A DNA stretch of 64,000 bases from DATFVA01 sp963743325 (lineage in GTDB: Bacteria; Bacteroidota; Ignavibacteria; Ignavibacteriales; Ignavibacteriaceae): NCBI GenBank assembly GCA_963743325.1, contig CAVUOZ010000005.1:744001-808000 (forward strand), given 5' to 3'. Position 1 is the first letter of the stretch; the number at the start of each line of letters is the position of its first letter. This document shows positions 8,307 to 17,382 of this stretch, in pieces. The notes under the pieces are model-generated. The model was given only the letters and a program-made list of their open reading frames with translations. It made no database searches and was not told the DNA's origin. Position numbers and translations under genes: made by a program.

Positions 8307-9527
8307 CTATTTATCTCTCCAACCTTCATTTAATAATTTATTTATTATTGCAAGATGGATAGTTCGCTCCGCCCGTTTTACAACAGGTGGATCAATCATT
8401 TTACTGCCCAGGGAAACAACTCCTAATCCTTTTCTCTCTGCATCTTCAAATGCAAGGACTATCTTTTTTGCCTTTTCGATTTCTTCGGTAGTAGGAGCAA
8501 AAGCATCATGAACAATCTGAATCTGGCGGGGATGTATACAGCCTTTCCCTTCAAATCCAAGGGCCTTTGCTTCAATAACACTTTGCCGCAGGCCCTCCAT
8601 ATCACCAACATCGGAGAAGACTGTATCAATAGCCTGTATACCGGCCGCTTTGGCTGCATTGATAAGCATCTGGCGTGCAAATATGCTCTCTTTACCTTCG
8701 TTTGTACGCTGAGTTCCTAAATCTGCTGTGTAGTCTTCAAGTCCTATTGCCAGTGAACAGTTATTCTTTGAGGCAGTCGCTATTTCGTAAGCCTTTATAA
8801 CTCCGAGTGCACTTTCGATAATCGGCATAAAATAGATTTCATTTTTAATGTTATGTTCTTTACGGAGTCTTTCAACTTCTTTTTCAATCTGCTTAACCTG
8901 TTCAGATGATTCACATTTAGGAATTAAGATAACGTGAACATTATGAGGAACAATATATTTTAGATCTCCGCAGCCTCTTGGAAGCTGATTTATCCTCACC
9001 ATCCTCTCAGCGCCGTAAAAATCAACCGAGCGCAGAGCATTCCTTACAATTAATTGGGCAGCTTCTTTTTCTGCCGGTGCTACACTATCTTCAAGGTCGA
9101 GGATTATTCCATCGGGTGAGTGCAGTCCTGCATTTATGAAAAATTTGGGTTCATTTCCCGGCAGGTACAACCTGCTTCTTCTTAAACGATCTTTTGAAGA
9201 TTTATACAGATTTTTTTTGTCAAGGGGAAGAAGATATTCAGTTATAGTTTCAGGTAATAATTTTTTTACTGCCATTTCAAATCTGGCAGCTATAGTAAAT
9301 GGAAGAGCACCGCTGTCTTCCATCAGTATAAGTGCATTCTCCAGGTTAAAGAATCTGCACATTTCAATGACCATTTTTTTGATTGATTCCCCGTACATAA
9401 CATCAACCTTGCTGTGCAGATCAATTTGTATCCCGCCAGAGTTTTTTTTCAATATTTCGAAAAAACAGTCTGAACGTATTGATTCCCCGCGTTTACCAGC
9501 TGAAGATTTGTTAATATTTTTATTCAT
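8307..9527 (-). CDS. citE: Fused citrate lyase acyl carrier protein and beta subunit (CitD-CitE)
   Basis: A 406-residue fusion. Residues 1-100 resemble CitD: the segment SAGKRGES (candidate prosthetic-group serine S16, by alignment with the AGTLES segment of CitD) and EDSGALPFTIAARFEMA match conserved CitD blocks. From about residue 114 the chain is CitE (SRLYLPGNEPKFF, DGIILDLEDSVAPAEKEAA, IPKCESSEQV, LGIEDYTADL-like and GCIHPRQI), the HpcH/HpaI-fold lyase that splits citryl-ACP into acetyl-ACP and oxaloacetate. The two are normally separate genes of about 95 and 290-300 residues; here the join has no stop or frame break. The ATG at 9527 has no clear ribosome site. The gene lies 243 bases after the PrpD-like gene and 102 before citF. 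Confidence 0.85.
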   Translation of the reverse strand: MNKNINKSSAGKRGESIRSDCFFEILKKNSGGIQIDLHSKVDVMYGESIKKMVIEMCRFFNLENALILMEDSGALPFTIAARFEMAVKKLLPETITEYLLPLDKKNLYKSSKDRLRRSRLYLPGNEPKFFINAGLHSPDGIILDLEDSVAPAEKEAAQLIVRNALRSVDFYGAERMVRINQLPRGCGDLKYIVPHNVHVILIPKCESSEQVKQIEKEVERLRKEHNIKNEIYFMPIIESALGVIKAYEIATASKNNCSLAIGLEDYTADLGTQRTNEGKESIFARQMLINAAKAAGIQAIDTVFSDVGDMEGLRQSVIEAKALGFEGKGCIHPRQIQIVHDAFAPTTEEIEKAKKIVLAFEDAERKGLGVVSLGSKMIDPPVVKRAERTIHLAIINKLLNEGWRDK

Positions 9528-9770
9528 TTTTTGTTCTTTAAAATTCCGGTCAAATGCCCATTAGCAGGAACAATTATTTATGATATTTAAATTTAATAAA
9601 TAAACACCTAAATTTTTGTAAACTTCCTGATATTTGATTTCCAGGCGTTTTTTTACTTCCGGTTATTGTGGTTAAAGTTTCTTATAGGAACTATAGAAGA
9701 TAGTCCCCGGTAAGCTCAATTGTCCCTGATTATAACCCTAATTAATTAGTAAGATTTCAATAATTGACAC

Positions 9771-11204
9771 TTAAGCAATCATTTTATTCATAAACTCTCT
9801 CGCTGTAAGATGCTCGCTTCTGGAGATCAACTTTTTAATTTCTCGTTGTCTCCCTGGAGTCAACAGCTTTACTGATAGTGCATTAAATTTATTCTCAAGG
9901 TCTTCCATCGTCATAGGTTCCCTGGGATCGCCTTTAGGATACTCAAGATATTCAGAATATTCTTTACCATCTTTAGTTATTACAACGACTTTGCTGGGCT
10001 GCTTTGCCGGGAACATTCTCTCAAATTCCTGTGAAGGTTCACCTTTTATCCTATCGATTACCTCCCATATTCTGGGATCTTTCATTTTCTCTTCCGAGAA
10101 TGACTGAGTTGTTATCTTATGATCAACCAGGGAGACTGCTATGCAGTAGGGGAGTGAATGATCAGCAGTTTCCCGTGATTCAGGCCGATACTTATGAGGA
10201 TCGAAAAGAATGTCATAAGCCTGTGCTAATGTTGTCAGCGTTACACTTTCAATCTTATCGTAAGATATATTGTTTTTTGTAACGACATTCAGTGTCGCTG
10301 AAAGATGGGTATGAGTCAAGGCTTCAGTGGGAAACGCCTTCATACCGCATTCCAGAATTTTATAATTATCACCTAAACCAGAGGTAAGTTTTTCAATATT
10401 CCATTTCCATTCTGATACTCCGTCCCGGCCCTGCATTTTGACAGGGGAAACACTCTGATCTTTGGCATTCCATCCAAGGAACGTATCCATAAATCCTTCT
10501 TTGCCTTCAAATACTGCTTCAGTTCCCGTGTATCCTTTCTGTGCCAGCAGGGCGGCAAACACTCCCGACTGCACAGCCATAGGATCAACGGTATTTTTCA
10601 TCATAGTAAGTTTTCCTGCGGTTGGACAGCCGATTGTATGATTATGACTTCCGCTTATTCCAATCGCATTCACCATCTGATCAACACTCAATCCCAGTAC
10701 TTTCCCTGCAACTATCGGTGAAACGAACTGGGTCAGTGTAGCATGGTGCCATTTTCTTTCACGTATTCCCGGGACAGCAAATTCACAGAGTCTTTGTTCA
10801 AATTCATAAGCAAGCACAATAGCGGTAATTACCTCCGTCATTGTTGCGCCAGCCATTTCAGCAACTGATAGCGCTGCAGGGATTATATCAGATGGGTGGG
10901 AAGGATCTTCTTTCCAGTATATATCATTGAAGTCCAGAGCACGAATCATTAATGAATTTACGAGAGCCGCGTTTACGGCAGGAATCTTATCACCGAAACC
11001 TATTAAAGTAGCTTCCTGTTTACCGCCGATTTCCTTATAAATATTCCGCAGGATATTTACATCTTTTGTATGATATCCCCCGAAGGCACAGCCGATAGAA
11101 TCATACAAATATCTTTTTACTTCGTTTATTACTGCCTGCGGGAGGTCTTCATAATTAAGATTTACTGCAAATTCGGATATTGTTCTTGAAATTGATTTGT
11201 TCAT
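9771..11204 (-). CDS. MmgE/PrpD-family dehydratase
   Basis: A 477-residue member of the MmgE/PrpD family, whose best known members dehydrate 2-methylcitrate to 2-methyl-cis-aconitate; the family also contains cis-aconitate decarboxylase. Visible family blocks are YDSIGCAFGG, RALDFNDIYWKEDPSHPSD, ISGSHNHTIG, and a C-terminal domain with DGKEYSEYLEYPKGDPREP. Length is normal. It lies 60 bases after the homoaconitase-like gene. There is no methylcitrate synthase or methylisocitrate lyase in the window, so an ordinary methylcitrate cycle is not shown. It more likely supplies an unsaturated tricarboxylate to, or takes one from, its aconitase-like neighbour. Confidence 0.85.
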   Translation of the reverse strand: MNKSISRTISEFAVNLNYEDLPQAVINEVKRYLYDSIGCAFGGYHTKDVNILRNIYKEIGGKQEATLIGFGDKIPAVNAALVNSLMIRALDFNDIYWKEDPSHPSDIIPAALSVAEMAGATMTEVITAIVLAYEFEQRLCEFAVPGIRERKWHHATLTQFVSPIVAGKVLGLSVDQMVNAIGISGSHNHTIGCPTAGKLTMMKNTVDPMAVQSGVFAALLAQKGYTGTEAVFEGKEGFMDTFLGWNAKDQSVSPVKMQGRDGVSEWKWNIEKLTSGLGDNYKILECGMKAFPTEALTHTHLSATLNVVTKNNISYDKIESVTLTTLAQAYDILFDPHKYRPESRETADHSLPYCIAVSLVDHKITTQSFSEEKMKDPRIWEVIDRIKGEPSQEFERMFPAKQPSKVVVITKDGKEYSEYLEYPKGDPREPMTMEDLENKFNALSVKLLTPGRQREIKKLISRSEHLTAREFMNKMIA

Positions 11205-11264
11205 AGCTAAAATTCTTTATTGTTATGTAAAATTATTCTAATCAGAGAATTACACCATAATCAA

Positions 11265-13226
11265 TCAAAGATTCTTCCTGACCCACTCCTCCAATCCGCC
11301 AAATACAATTAACTCCTGTGCTGCAACACCAATTGGATCAATCGAATAAGTTTTCTCTTCCGCTTTAATTTTTGATTTTGAAAAATCTATTTCGGCTTTT
11401 ATTCCTGTTTTTACTGTTAACTTATCTTTGCCGAACTTTGTTTTGAGATCATTGACCAGTTTAGGACACTCAATAATCAGGAATCCGTTATTCAGGGCAT
11501 TACGTTTATACGTCTCACTGAATGAACCTGCAATGACTAATTTAATCCCTTTATATTTTAATGCAGTGGCGGCCTGTTCGCGTGATGATCCCGTTCCGAA
11601 ATTGAATCCGCCAACAATTATATCGCCTTCTTTTGCGATCTTTACGAATTCGGGATCATAATTCTCCATTACTACTTCTGATTGCTGCTTCGGAGTGAAG
11701 TCATCAATATAAGTATATTTGCCTGGAAAGATTCCGTCTGTGTTTAAGTTATCCTGGTTACAGAAGATTAATTCTCCTTTCAGGATCTTCGGAAAGCCCT
11801 CGATTATTCTAACCTCCTCAGCCCCTGTTTCCTTTTTCTCATTGATCCTGATTTCTCCCAGCAGTTTTTGATTCTGCTGCTTCCATTGAAATGAAATATG
11901 GCCGGCAATAGCCGAGGATGCAACCACGGCAGGCGATGCCAGATAAGCCTGTGCATTCGGAGAACCCATTCTCCCCTTAAAGTTCCTATTGGTAGAAGAT
12001 ATGCCAACTTCACCATCTTCAAGCAAGCCTACCCCCAACCCGATACAAGGACCACAACCCGGAGGAAGAGGTATAGCCCCTGCGTCTAATAATGTCTGCC
12101 AGTAGCCCTGTTTTTCACTTTCATTTTGTACTTCACTCGACGCCGCAGCGATATAGAATTGTACACCATCAGAGACTTTCTTTCCTTTTACTATTGCAGC
12201 CGCTTCGGCAATATCACCAACTCGGCTGTTTACACAGGAGACAAGATATGCCTTATTTATCTTGACATTGTTTAGTCCGGAAACAGGAGTCATTGTTTTG
12301 ACAGTATTCGGGCCTGATACCAACGGTTCTATCGTAGATAAATCAATGGTTAATTCTTTAGCATAAAATGCATCTTCATCTGCATTAGGAATATCTTTTT
12401 CGAGTTCCTGGATATGATTTAAATTCATTCTTGGATGCAAACCGTTGCCGTCAATATCCGAATTAACTTTTTCCAATCCTCTCTTTGAAATAAACTCTGC
12501 TCGTATTCTCAGCCAGTTGACGGTTCTATCATCAATTTTAAAGACACCGGCAAGTGCTCCCCATTCAGTCGTCATATTTGAAATGGTTAACCTTTCTTCA
12601 ATAGAAAGATTCTTGACTCCTTCCCCGGTAAATTCAATTGCGTGATTAAGCACTTCATCATTATTAAAGAATCCGCACAACGCAATGATAAGATCCTTCC
12701 CGGTCACCCCTTTCCGTAATGTTCCTTTGAGTTCAACTTTGGCTATGGGCGGTACCTGCCACCATGTTCTGCCGGTAGCCCACAAGGCAGCGGCATCAGT
12801 TCTTACAACCGGGGTTCCAAGACATCCAACCCCACCGTACATATTTGAGTGACTATCTGAAGCTACAGCCATCGTCCCGGGCCAGGCATAACCTTCTTCA
12901 ACCATAATCTGGTGCCCTATTCCGCGTCCGGCTGGATAAAAGTCAGCTCCCATACTCCTGGAGAATTCCTCTATCTTCCTATATTTCTCAAGATTCTTTT
13001 CAGTCTTATCCTGTACATTATGATCAAGCGTGTGCACAATCTGTCTTGGATTTGCAAGTCTGCTTGCGCCGATAGATTTAAACTTTGGAATTACCGCACC
13101 TGTGTTATCGTGCGTCATGACATAAGCAGGACGAATGGACAGGTAATCTCCCGCATGAACTATATGACCGGGTTCCAATCCTACTGCATATTTTTGTGCA
13201 ATCTTTTCTATTAGTGTCTGATTCAT
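11265..13226 (-). CDS. Homoaconitase/aconitase-family hydratase
   Basis: A 653-residue one-chain [4Fe-4S] hydro-lyase. The three cluster cysteines are visible in VSCVNSRVGD and PGCGPCIGLG. The C-terminal swivel domain has GFNFGTGSSREQAATAL. Several stretches (MTHDNTGAVIPKFKSIGA, DFYPAGRGIGHQIMVEEG, CLGTPVVRTDAAALWATG, FNNDEVLNHAIEFTGEG) are closer to fungal-type homoaconitase than to AcnA or AcnB as I know them. The substrate could thus be a longer or substituted citrate. A strong GAGGAG site precedes the ATG. It is 53 bases after the HD-domain gene and 60 before the PrpD-like gene. Family is certain; the exact substrate is not. Confidence 0.85.
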   Translation of the reverse strand: MNQTLIEKIAQKYAVGLEPGHIVHAGDYLSIRPAYVMTHDNTGAVIPKFKSIGASRLANPRQIVHTLDHNVQDKTEKNLEKYRKIEEFSRSMGADFYPAGRGIGHQIMVEEGYAWPGTMAVASDSHSNMYGGVGCLGTPVVRTDAAALWATGRTWWQVPPIAKVELKGTLRKGVTGKDLIIALCGFFNNDEVLNHAIEFTGEGVKNLSIEERLTISNMTTEWGALAGVFKIDDRTVNWLRIRAEFISKRGLEKVNSDIDGNGLHPRMNLNHIQELEKDIPNADEDAFYAKELTIDLSTIEPLVSGPNTVKTMTPVSGLNNVKINKAYLVSCVNSRVGDIAEAAAIVKGKKVSDGVQFYIAAASSEVQNESEKQGYWQTLLDAGAIPLPPGCGPCIGLGVGLLEDGEVGISSTNRNFKGRMGSPNAQAYLASPAVVASSAIAGHISFQWKQQNQKLLGEIRINEKKETGAEEVRIIEGFPKILKGELIFCNQDNLNTDGIFPGKYTYIDDFTPKQQSEVVMENYDPEFVKIAKEGDIIVGGFNFGTGSSREQAATALKYKGIKLVIAGSFSETYKRNALNNGFLIIECPKLVNDLKTKFGKDKLTVKTGIKAEIDFSKSKIKAEEKTYSIDPIGVAAQELIVFGGLEEWVRKNL

Positions 13227-13279
13227 TTGTTACTCCTCAGTGTCATATATATAATATTTAACTTTCGGTTAATGATATT

Positions 13280-13813
13280 TTAAGCCTTAAACGGATCAAA
13301 TGAAACAAAATCTGCATGGTGAACGATGATAGCTTCTACACTCCGTTTTGCCAGATCGCCTTCTTTTGCGTGATATGCTATTATATGCTGCACCTCCGGA
13401 GGTAATCCAAAACGATCGGCAATTGAGACTCCGCTGAATGGATGCCTTAACAACTTACCTGCCTTACTTGTAGTCAGCTGTCCATCGACTTTATCGTATT
13501 CCAGTAATTTACCGACATCAATCAGTATTGCCCCGGAAATAAGAAAATCCATATCAATGTCTATTTCATTACCAAAATTTTCTTTCATTCTTTTTGCGAT
13601 ATCCACAGAAAGTTGTACGGCAGTCCTTTTATGATTCATAAACGAGATGTTGCAATCCTTAATTAAAAGGGAAAAAGGGATTACCTGCAAATCGTCAGGA
13701 CTAAGTACACTATTTTCAATTGCATATATCCAGCACTGCAGAGTCTTTTCCCTTAACTCTGTGCTCTTTATCCAATTAATCTCGGGCCATATTTCTAAAA
13801 CTTTGTCACGCAT
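13280..13813 (-). CDS. HD-domain protein within tricarboxylate block
   Basis: A 177-residue protein with an HD-type helical fold: NHKRTAVQLSVDIAKRM carries the first histidine, HPFSGVSIADRFGLPPEVQ and AYHAKEGDLAKRS carry later ones, and VHHADF closes the domain. The central motif reads AILIDVGK where the family usually has HD-I-GK, so the metal-binding histidine is replaced by isoleucine while the aspartate stays. Residues 1-50 show no domain I know. A clear AGAGGAG site precedes the ATG. It sits 9 bases after cstA and 53 before the homoaconitase-like gene, so it is part of that operon. Whether it is an active phosphohydrolase is doubtful; I cannot name a substrate. Confidence 0.75.
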   Translation of the reverse strand: MRDKVLEIWPEINWIKSTELREKTLQCWIYAIENSVLSPDDLQVIPFSLLIKDCNISFMNHKRTAVQLSVDIAKRMKENFGNEIDIDMDFLISGAILIDVGKLLEYDKVDGQLTTSKAGKLLRHPFSGVSIADRFGLPPEVQHIIAYHAKEGDLAKRSVEAIIVHHADFVSFDPFKA

Positions 13814-13822
13814 AAGCTCCTC

Positions 13823-15469
13823 TTATTCAGTAATTAAATCCTCTTTGATTTCTGCAGGTTTTTTATGAACCAATACCGTATATGCCTTTATCCCCAGGAG
13901 AATTGACAGTAAAAACAATAGGACAGAAATAAATGATAATATGTAATTTCCGCGCGAAATATTGGTATAGAATAACATAACCAGTGCTGTCAATGTAACC
14001 CCAAACATGAATAGCATCGGGATGAGTACAAAAAGATAATTCTCTTTTAAGTTAGCTACCCAGACTGTAATAGCCAGGAGTGCAAGGGCAGCGAGTAACT
14101 GGTTGGCACTGCCGAAGACAGGCCAGATAGCCATTGATTGCCCGCTGAAAGTTAATGCTGCACCAAAAAGAACAGTCACACCTGTCGCAGCATACCTGTT
14201 CTTTACCACAAATGGTTGTTCTTTACTTCCGCTTATTTCAAAGAATTCCTGGAAAGTATACCGCCCCAGTCTTGTCGCGGTATCGAGAGAAGTTAATGCG
14301 AATGCAGTGACCGCAAGAGCAACAAAGTTTGTAGCGAATGAAGCTGTTACATGAAGAAACGGGATACTTTCAATAAAGTTTGCTACACCGATTGAGAAAG
14401 CAGCAACCGGTCCTTTGTTAATTAATATATCTGTAAACTGAGAACCACCGAGGGCGGAAACGGCAATTAGTGCAAGCACAGCAAGTATTCCTTCAATCAG
14501 CATACCGCCATAACCGATTAATTTACCATCCGTCTCTTTATCCAGTTGTTTGGCCGTGGTGCCGCTTGCAACAATAGAATGAAACCCGCTTACTGCCCCG
14601 CAAGCTACAGTTACAAAAAGAGCCGGGAAGAGGTAACCTACATTATCAAGAGAAAAGGCAGCAAAGGCAGGAATATTTATAACCGGGTTAGCAAAAAATA
14701 CACCTACAATACCGGCCAGCATTAAAGAATAAAGAAAGTAGGAGTTTAAATAATCACGAGGTTGCAGTAATATCCATACAGGCGTTACGGAGGCTATAAA
14801 AATATATCCGAGAAGAATTAACTGCCAGATTAGTTTTGAGAAGGGGAGGGGAAACATCTCACCTAACGGGATGCACGCAAATAGCAATACAACACCAACG
14901 ACTGATGCAATCCATAATGGAATTTTTAATCTGTAGATAGATAATCCGAATAAAACAGCCAGGAACATAAACAGAATTGATGCTGTACCAGCGGCAGGAA
15001 TACTTGCAAAGGTATCGGCTACAATTATTATGAATACTGCAACGACAAGAATAAGCGTAGCCCAGGCAAATAAAAGAAATAGTTTCTTTCCGCTTATGCC
15101 GATATATCGTTCAATAATAAAACCGATTGATTTTGATTGATGTCTTATTGATGCTATGATAGTCGTATAATCATGCACCCCTCCAATAAATACTGCTCCG
15201 AATAAAACCCAGATATAAACCGGTATCCATCCGAATCCGGCAGCTATAACCGGCCCTACTATAGGTCCAGCTCCGGCAATTGACGCAAAATGATGGCCAA
15301 GTAAAACAGGAGATTTTGCAGGTACGTAATCGACACCATCATATAAAGTATGAGATGGAGTTTCTTTATCTGCGTTAACTTTTAACTTGCTGGAAATGAA
15401 TTTACCATATAAACGGTATGCTATTGCATAGAACACAATAGCAAAGAGAATTAGTGTAATTCCGTTCAT
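13823..15469 (-). CDS. cstA: CstA-family carbon starvation transporter
   Basis: A very hydrophobic 548-residue membrane protein with at least fourteen likely spans and the CstA signature region DYVPAKSPVLLGHHFASIAGAGPIVGP written here in part (residues about 48-75), followed by GGVHDYTTIIASIRHQSKSIG. CstA proteins import peptides or pyruvate on carbon starvation. At 548 residues it is the short form rather than the roughly 700-residue E. coli protein. An AAAGGT site precedes the ATG. It sits between the dehydrogenase gene (50 bases upstream) and the HD gene (9 bases downstream), so it probably brings in a substrate or product of this pathway. The actual solute cannot be read from sequence. 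Confidence 0.9.
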   Translation of the reverse strand: MNGITLILFAIVFYAIAYRLYGKFISSKLKVNADKETPSHTLYDGVDYVPAKSPVLLGHHFASIAGAGPIVGPVIAAGFGWIPVYIWVLFGAVFIGGVHDYTTIIASIRHQSKSIGFIIERYIGISGKKLFLLFAWATLILVVAVFIIIVADTFASIPAAGTASILFMFLAVLFGLSIYRLKIPLWIASVVGVVLLFACIPLGEMFPLPFSKLIWQLILLGYIFIASVTPVWILLQPRDYLNSYFLYSLMLAGIVGVFFANPVINIPAFAAFSLDNVGYLFPALFVTVACGAVSGFHSIVASGTTAKQLDKETDGKLIGYGGMLIEGILAVLALIAVSALGGSQFTDILINKGPVAAFSIGVANFIESIPFLHVTASFATNFVALAVTAFALTSLDTATRLGRYTFQEFFEISGSKEQPFVVKNRYAATGVTVLFGAALTFSGQSMAIWPVFGSANQLLAALALLAITVWVANLKENYLFVLIPMLFMFGVTLTALVMLFYTNISRGNYILSFISVLLFLLSILLGIKAYTVLVHKKPAEIKEDLITE

Positions 15470-15519
15470 AATGATACCTTTCAGAAAAATGGAACATCCT
15501 TAAACGGTAAACATCTTAA

Positions 15520-16701
15520 TTATAATGCCGCGATTACAGCATCAGTCATTTGCCCGGTCGTACAGGCCCCGTATTTAAAAACCTCAGTATTTCCTTTAAG
15601 CTTCATCATATCATAAGTTCTTACTTTACCTTCTTCAATTACTCTGGCAATCGCCTTCCTAATATTCTCAGCTTTATCATTTTCCCCTATGTGGTCAAGC
15701 ATCATGCAGGCGCTCAGAATCATTGCAATAGGATTAACGATGGAAGGATTTAATTCCTGGTATTTCGGAGCAGATCCATGTGTAGGTTCGAATACCGCAA
15801 CCTTTTCACCAATGTTTGCACTGCAGGCAAATCCTAATCCTCCGACAAGGCCTGCAAAACCATCGCTGATTATATCGCCGAACATATTCTCCGCCACAAT
15901 CACACCGTAAATTTCGGGGTTCTTTGTCAACCACATCATCTGTGCATCTATATTGGTATCCCATAGATCAATACCGGGAAATTCCTTTGCGATTATCTTA
16001 GCTTCATTAACCATCATACCGGAAGTTTCCCTCAACACATTTGGTTTTTCACAAATAGTTACATTCTTATAATCATATTTTTTTGCATACTCAAAGGCTG
16101 CACGGATAATTCTCCGGCAGGCATTACGAGACACTATCCGGGTCGATACTGCCAAGTCTTCGCTGGGAACACTTTTGAATACCTTCATCTTAGGATGAGT
16201 TTCAAGAGCATCTCTTACAACTTTTGGCGGATTGGTCCACTCAACACCGGCGTATAACCCTTCGGTATTCTGCCTGAAAATAACTGTATCAACCAGAGGT
16301 TCTTCAAATCCGCTTTTTGCGCTTCTCCTGATGAAGTTTAATGGATTTCCTTTGAAGGAACGGCACGGACGAATACATAAATCCAGGTCAAAATGTTGTC
16401 TTAATCCGACAATAGGACTAAAATAGACGAAGCCCTTATCCTTTAATCCGGGGTTAAGTTCTCTTGCGGCCGCATCTTTTGGTTTTGATGTGATTGCTCC
16501 GAATAACCCAATCTTGTGTTTGTCTAATAAATCAAGAGTTTTCTGAGGAAGTGCATTGCCTTCTTTACACCAGAAATCCCAGCCGATATCAGCATGAATA
16601 TATTCAGCCTCAAATCCGACAGCTTCTAAGACTCTTATAGATTCGGGTAATACAGTCTTTCCAATTCCATCGCCGGGCATTGTAACTATAGTTCTTTTCA
16701 T
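15520..16701 (-). CDS. Isocitrate/isopropylmalate dehydrogenase-family enzyme
   Basis: A 393-residue NAD(P)-dependent beta-decarboxylating dehydrogenase. Visible family blocks are TMPGDGIGKTVLPESIRVLE, FRQNTEGLYAGVEW, the metal-site motif NMFGDIISDGFAG and the nucleotide loop EPTHGSAPKYQ. These enzymes oxidise and decarboxylate isocitrate, isopropylmalate, homoisocitrate or tartrate. The ATG at 16701 is chosen because AGGAGA lies about 10 bases before it, inside the eight codons that a longer start would add. It is the first gene of the minus-strand tricarboxylate block. Next to a homoaconitase-like enzyme, isocitrate or homoisocitrate dehydrogenase are the leading options. Confidence 0.85.
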   Translation of the reverse strand: MKRTIVTMPGDGIGKTVLPESIRVLEAVGFEAEYIHADIGWDFWCKEGNALPQKTLDLLDKHKIGLFGAITSKPKDAAARELNPGLKDKGFVYFSPIVGLRQHFDLDLCIRPCRSFKGNPLNFIRRSAKSGFEEPLVDTVIFRQNTEGLYAGVEWTNPPKVVRDALETHPKMKVFKSVPSEDLAVSTRIVSRNACRRIIRAAFEYAKKYDYKNVTICEKPNVLRETSGMMVNEAKIIAKEFPGIDLWDTNIDAQMMWLTKNPEIYGVIVAENMFGDIISDGFAGLVGGLGFACSANIGEKVAVFEPTHGSAPKYQELNPSIVNPIAMILSACMMLDHIGENDKAENIRKAIARVIEEGKVRTYDMMKLKGNTEVFKYGACTTGQMTDAVIAAL

Positions 16702-16780
16702 ACGGGAAAACTCTCCTAATTTCAATAAAAATAATCATTAAAATTAGAGAATACTTGACAGCGAAGCAAACCGGAAATAT

Positions 16781-16822
16781 AAGTTCAAGTTCAAGTCCAA
16801 GATCAAGTTCAAGAACAAGTCT
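16781..16822 (+). repeat. Hexanucleotide tandem repeat (7 units)
   Basis: Seven consecutive 6-bp units run AAGTTC, AAGTTC, AAGTCC, AAGATC, AAGTTC, AAGAAC, AAGTCT. They lie about 80 bases upstream of the dehydrogenase start, in the promoter zone of the tricarboxylate block. The units are degenerate, so length change by slippage would be limited. The repeat could be a simple-sequence tract or a row of weak binding sites. Confidence 0.8.
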
Positions 16823-16993
16823 AGATGATTTCAAGGGCAGAGATATTCTAGCTGGAACTATTAAGTGTTATAAATGTATACTGTCGAAATCCTTAGCTGT
16901 CCAAAAAAATATTCAATTAGGAGGTTTGGTTACTTACTGATCGTTTTATCAGGAAAAGTAATATTATCCGGGTAAAGAACGGAGAGTGTTCAT

Positions 16994-17240
16994 AGTGTAT
17001 GTGAAGCGTATCTGGAGCGTATCTGAAACGTATGTGGAAATATTCCGGAAGGGGGGATCAGTGCTATTCTTAAAGCCATTATTCCGGGTTGCAGGGTAAA
17101 ATAACCGAATTATCCGGGATTGTTTTCAAGTAATCTCTGAAAGAAAAAGATATTTATCAAAACTGCTAAAAAAATCGGAATTGCATAAAAAATTTATAAA
17201 TCACCCGAATTTAAGTCATTATAGTATTGTTCTTATAAAC
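16994..17240 (+). repeat. Dispersed ~240-bp intergenic element, copy 1, opening with 11-bp tandem repeats
   Basis: The copy begins with five 11-bp units (16994-17048), the clearest being AGCGTATCTGG and AGCGTATCTGA. It then runs through a conserved core around 17085-17123 (GGGTTGCAGGGTAAAATAA, then GAATTATCCGGGAT). It ends near 17190-17230 with TTATAAATCACCCGAATTTA. A second copy with the same order of blocks lies at 45083-45320. No gene is visible in it. The remaining 140 bases up to the kinase gene hold no feature I can name. Confidence 0.65.
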
Positions 17241-17382
17241 TATAAAAATATGCTATTCTGATGAAATATTTCCCTTCTCTGGAACAGAATTTGAACCACT
17301 GTTTGCGAAATGTCGCATATTTATGGACATTTTCAACTAAGCAATCGTATTCAGGTAATTATCGAGGTGAATTTTACTTTAA

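Noticed and set aside
6642..9527. A complete classical citrate fermentation cluster
   Set aside because: citC, citX, citG and a citrate carrier are absent, so only the lyase subunits can be claimed.
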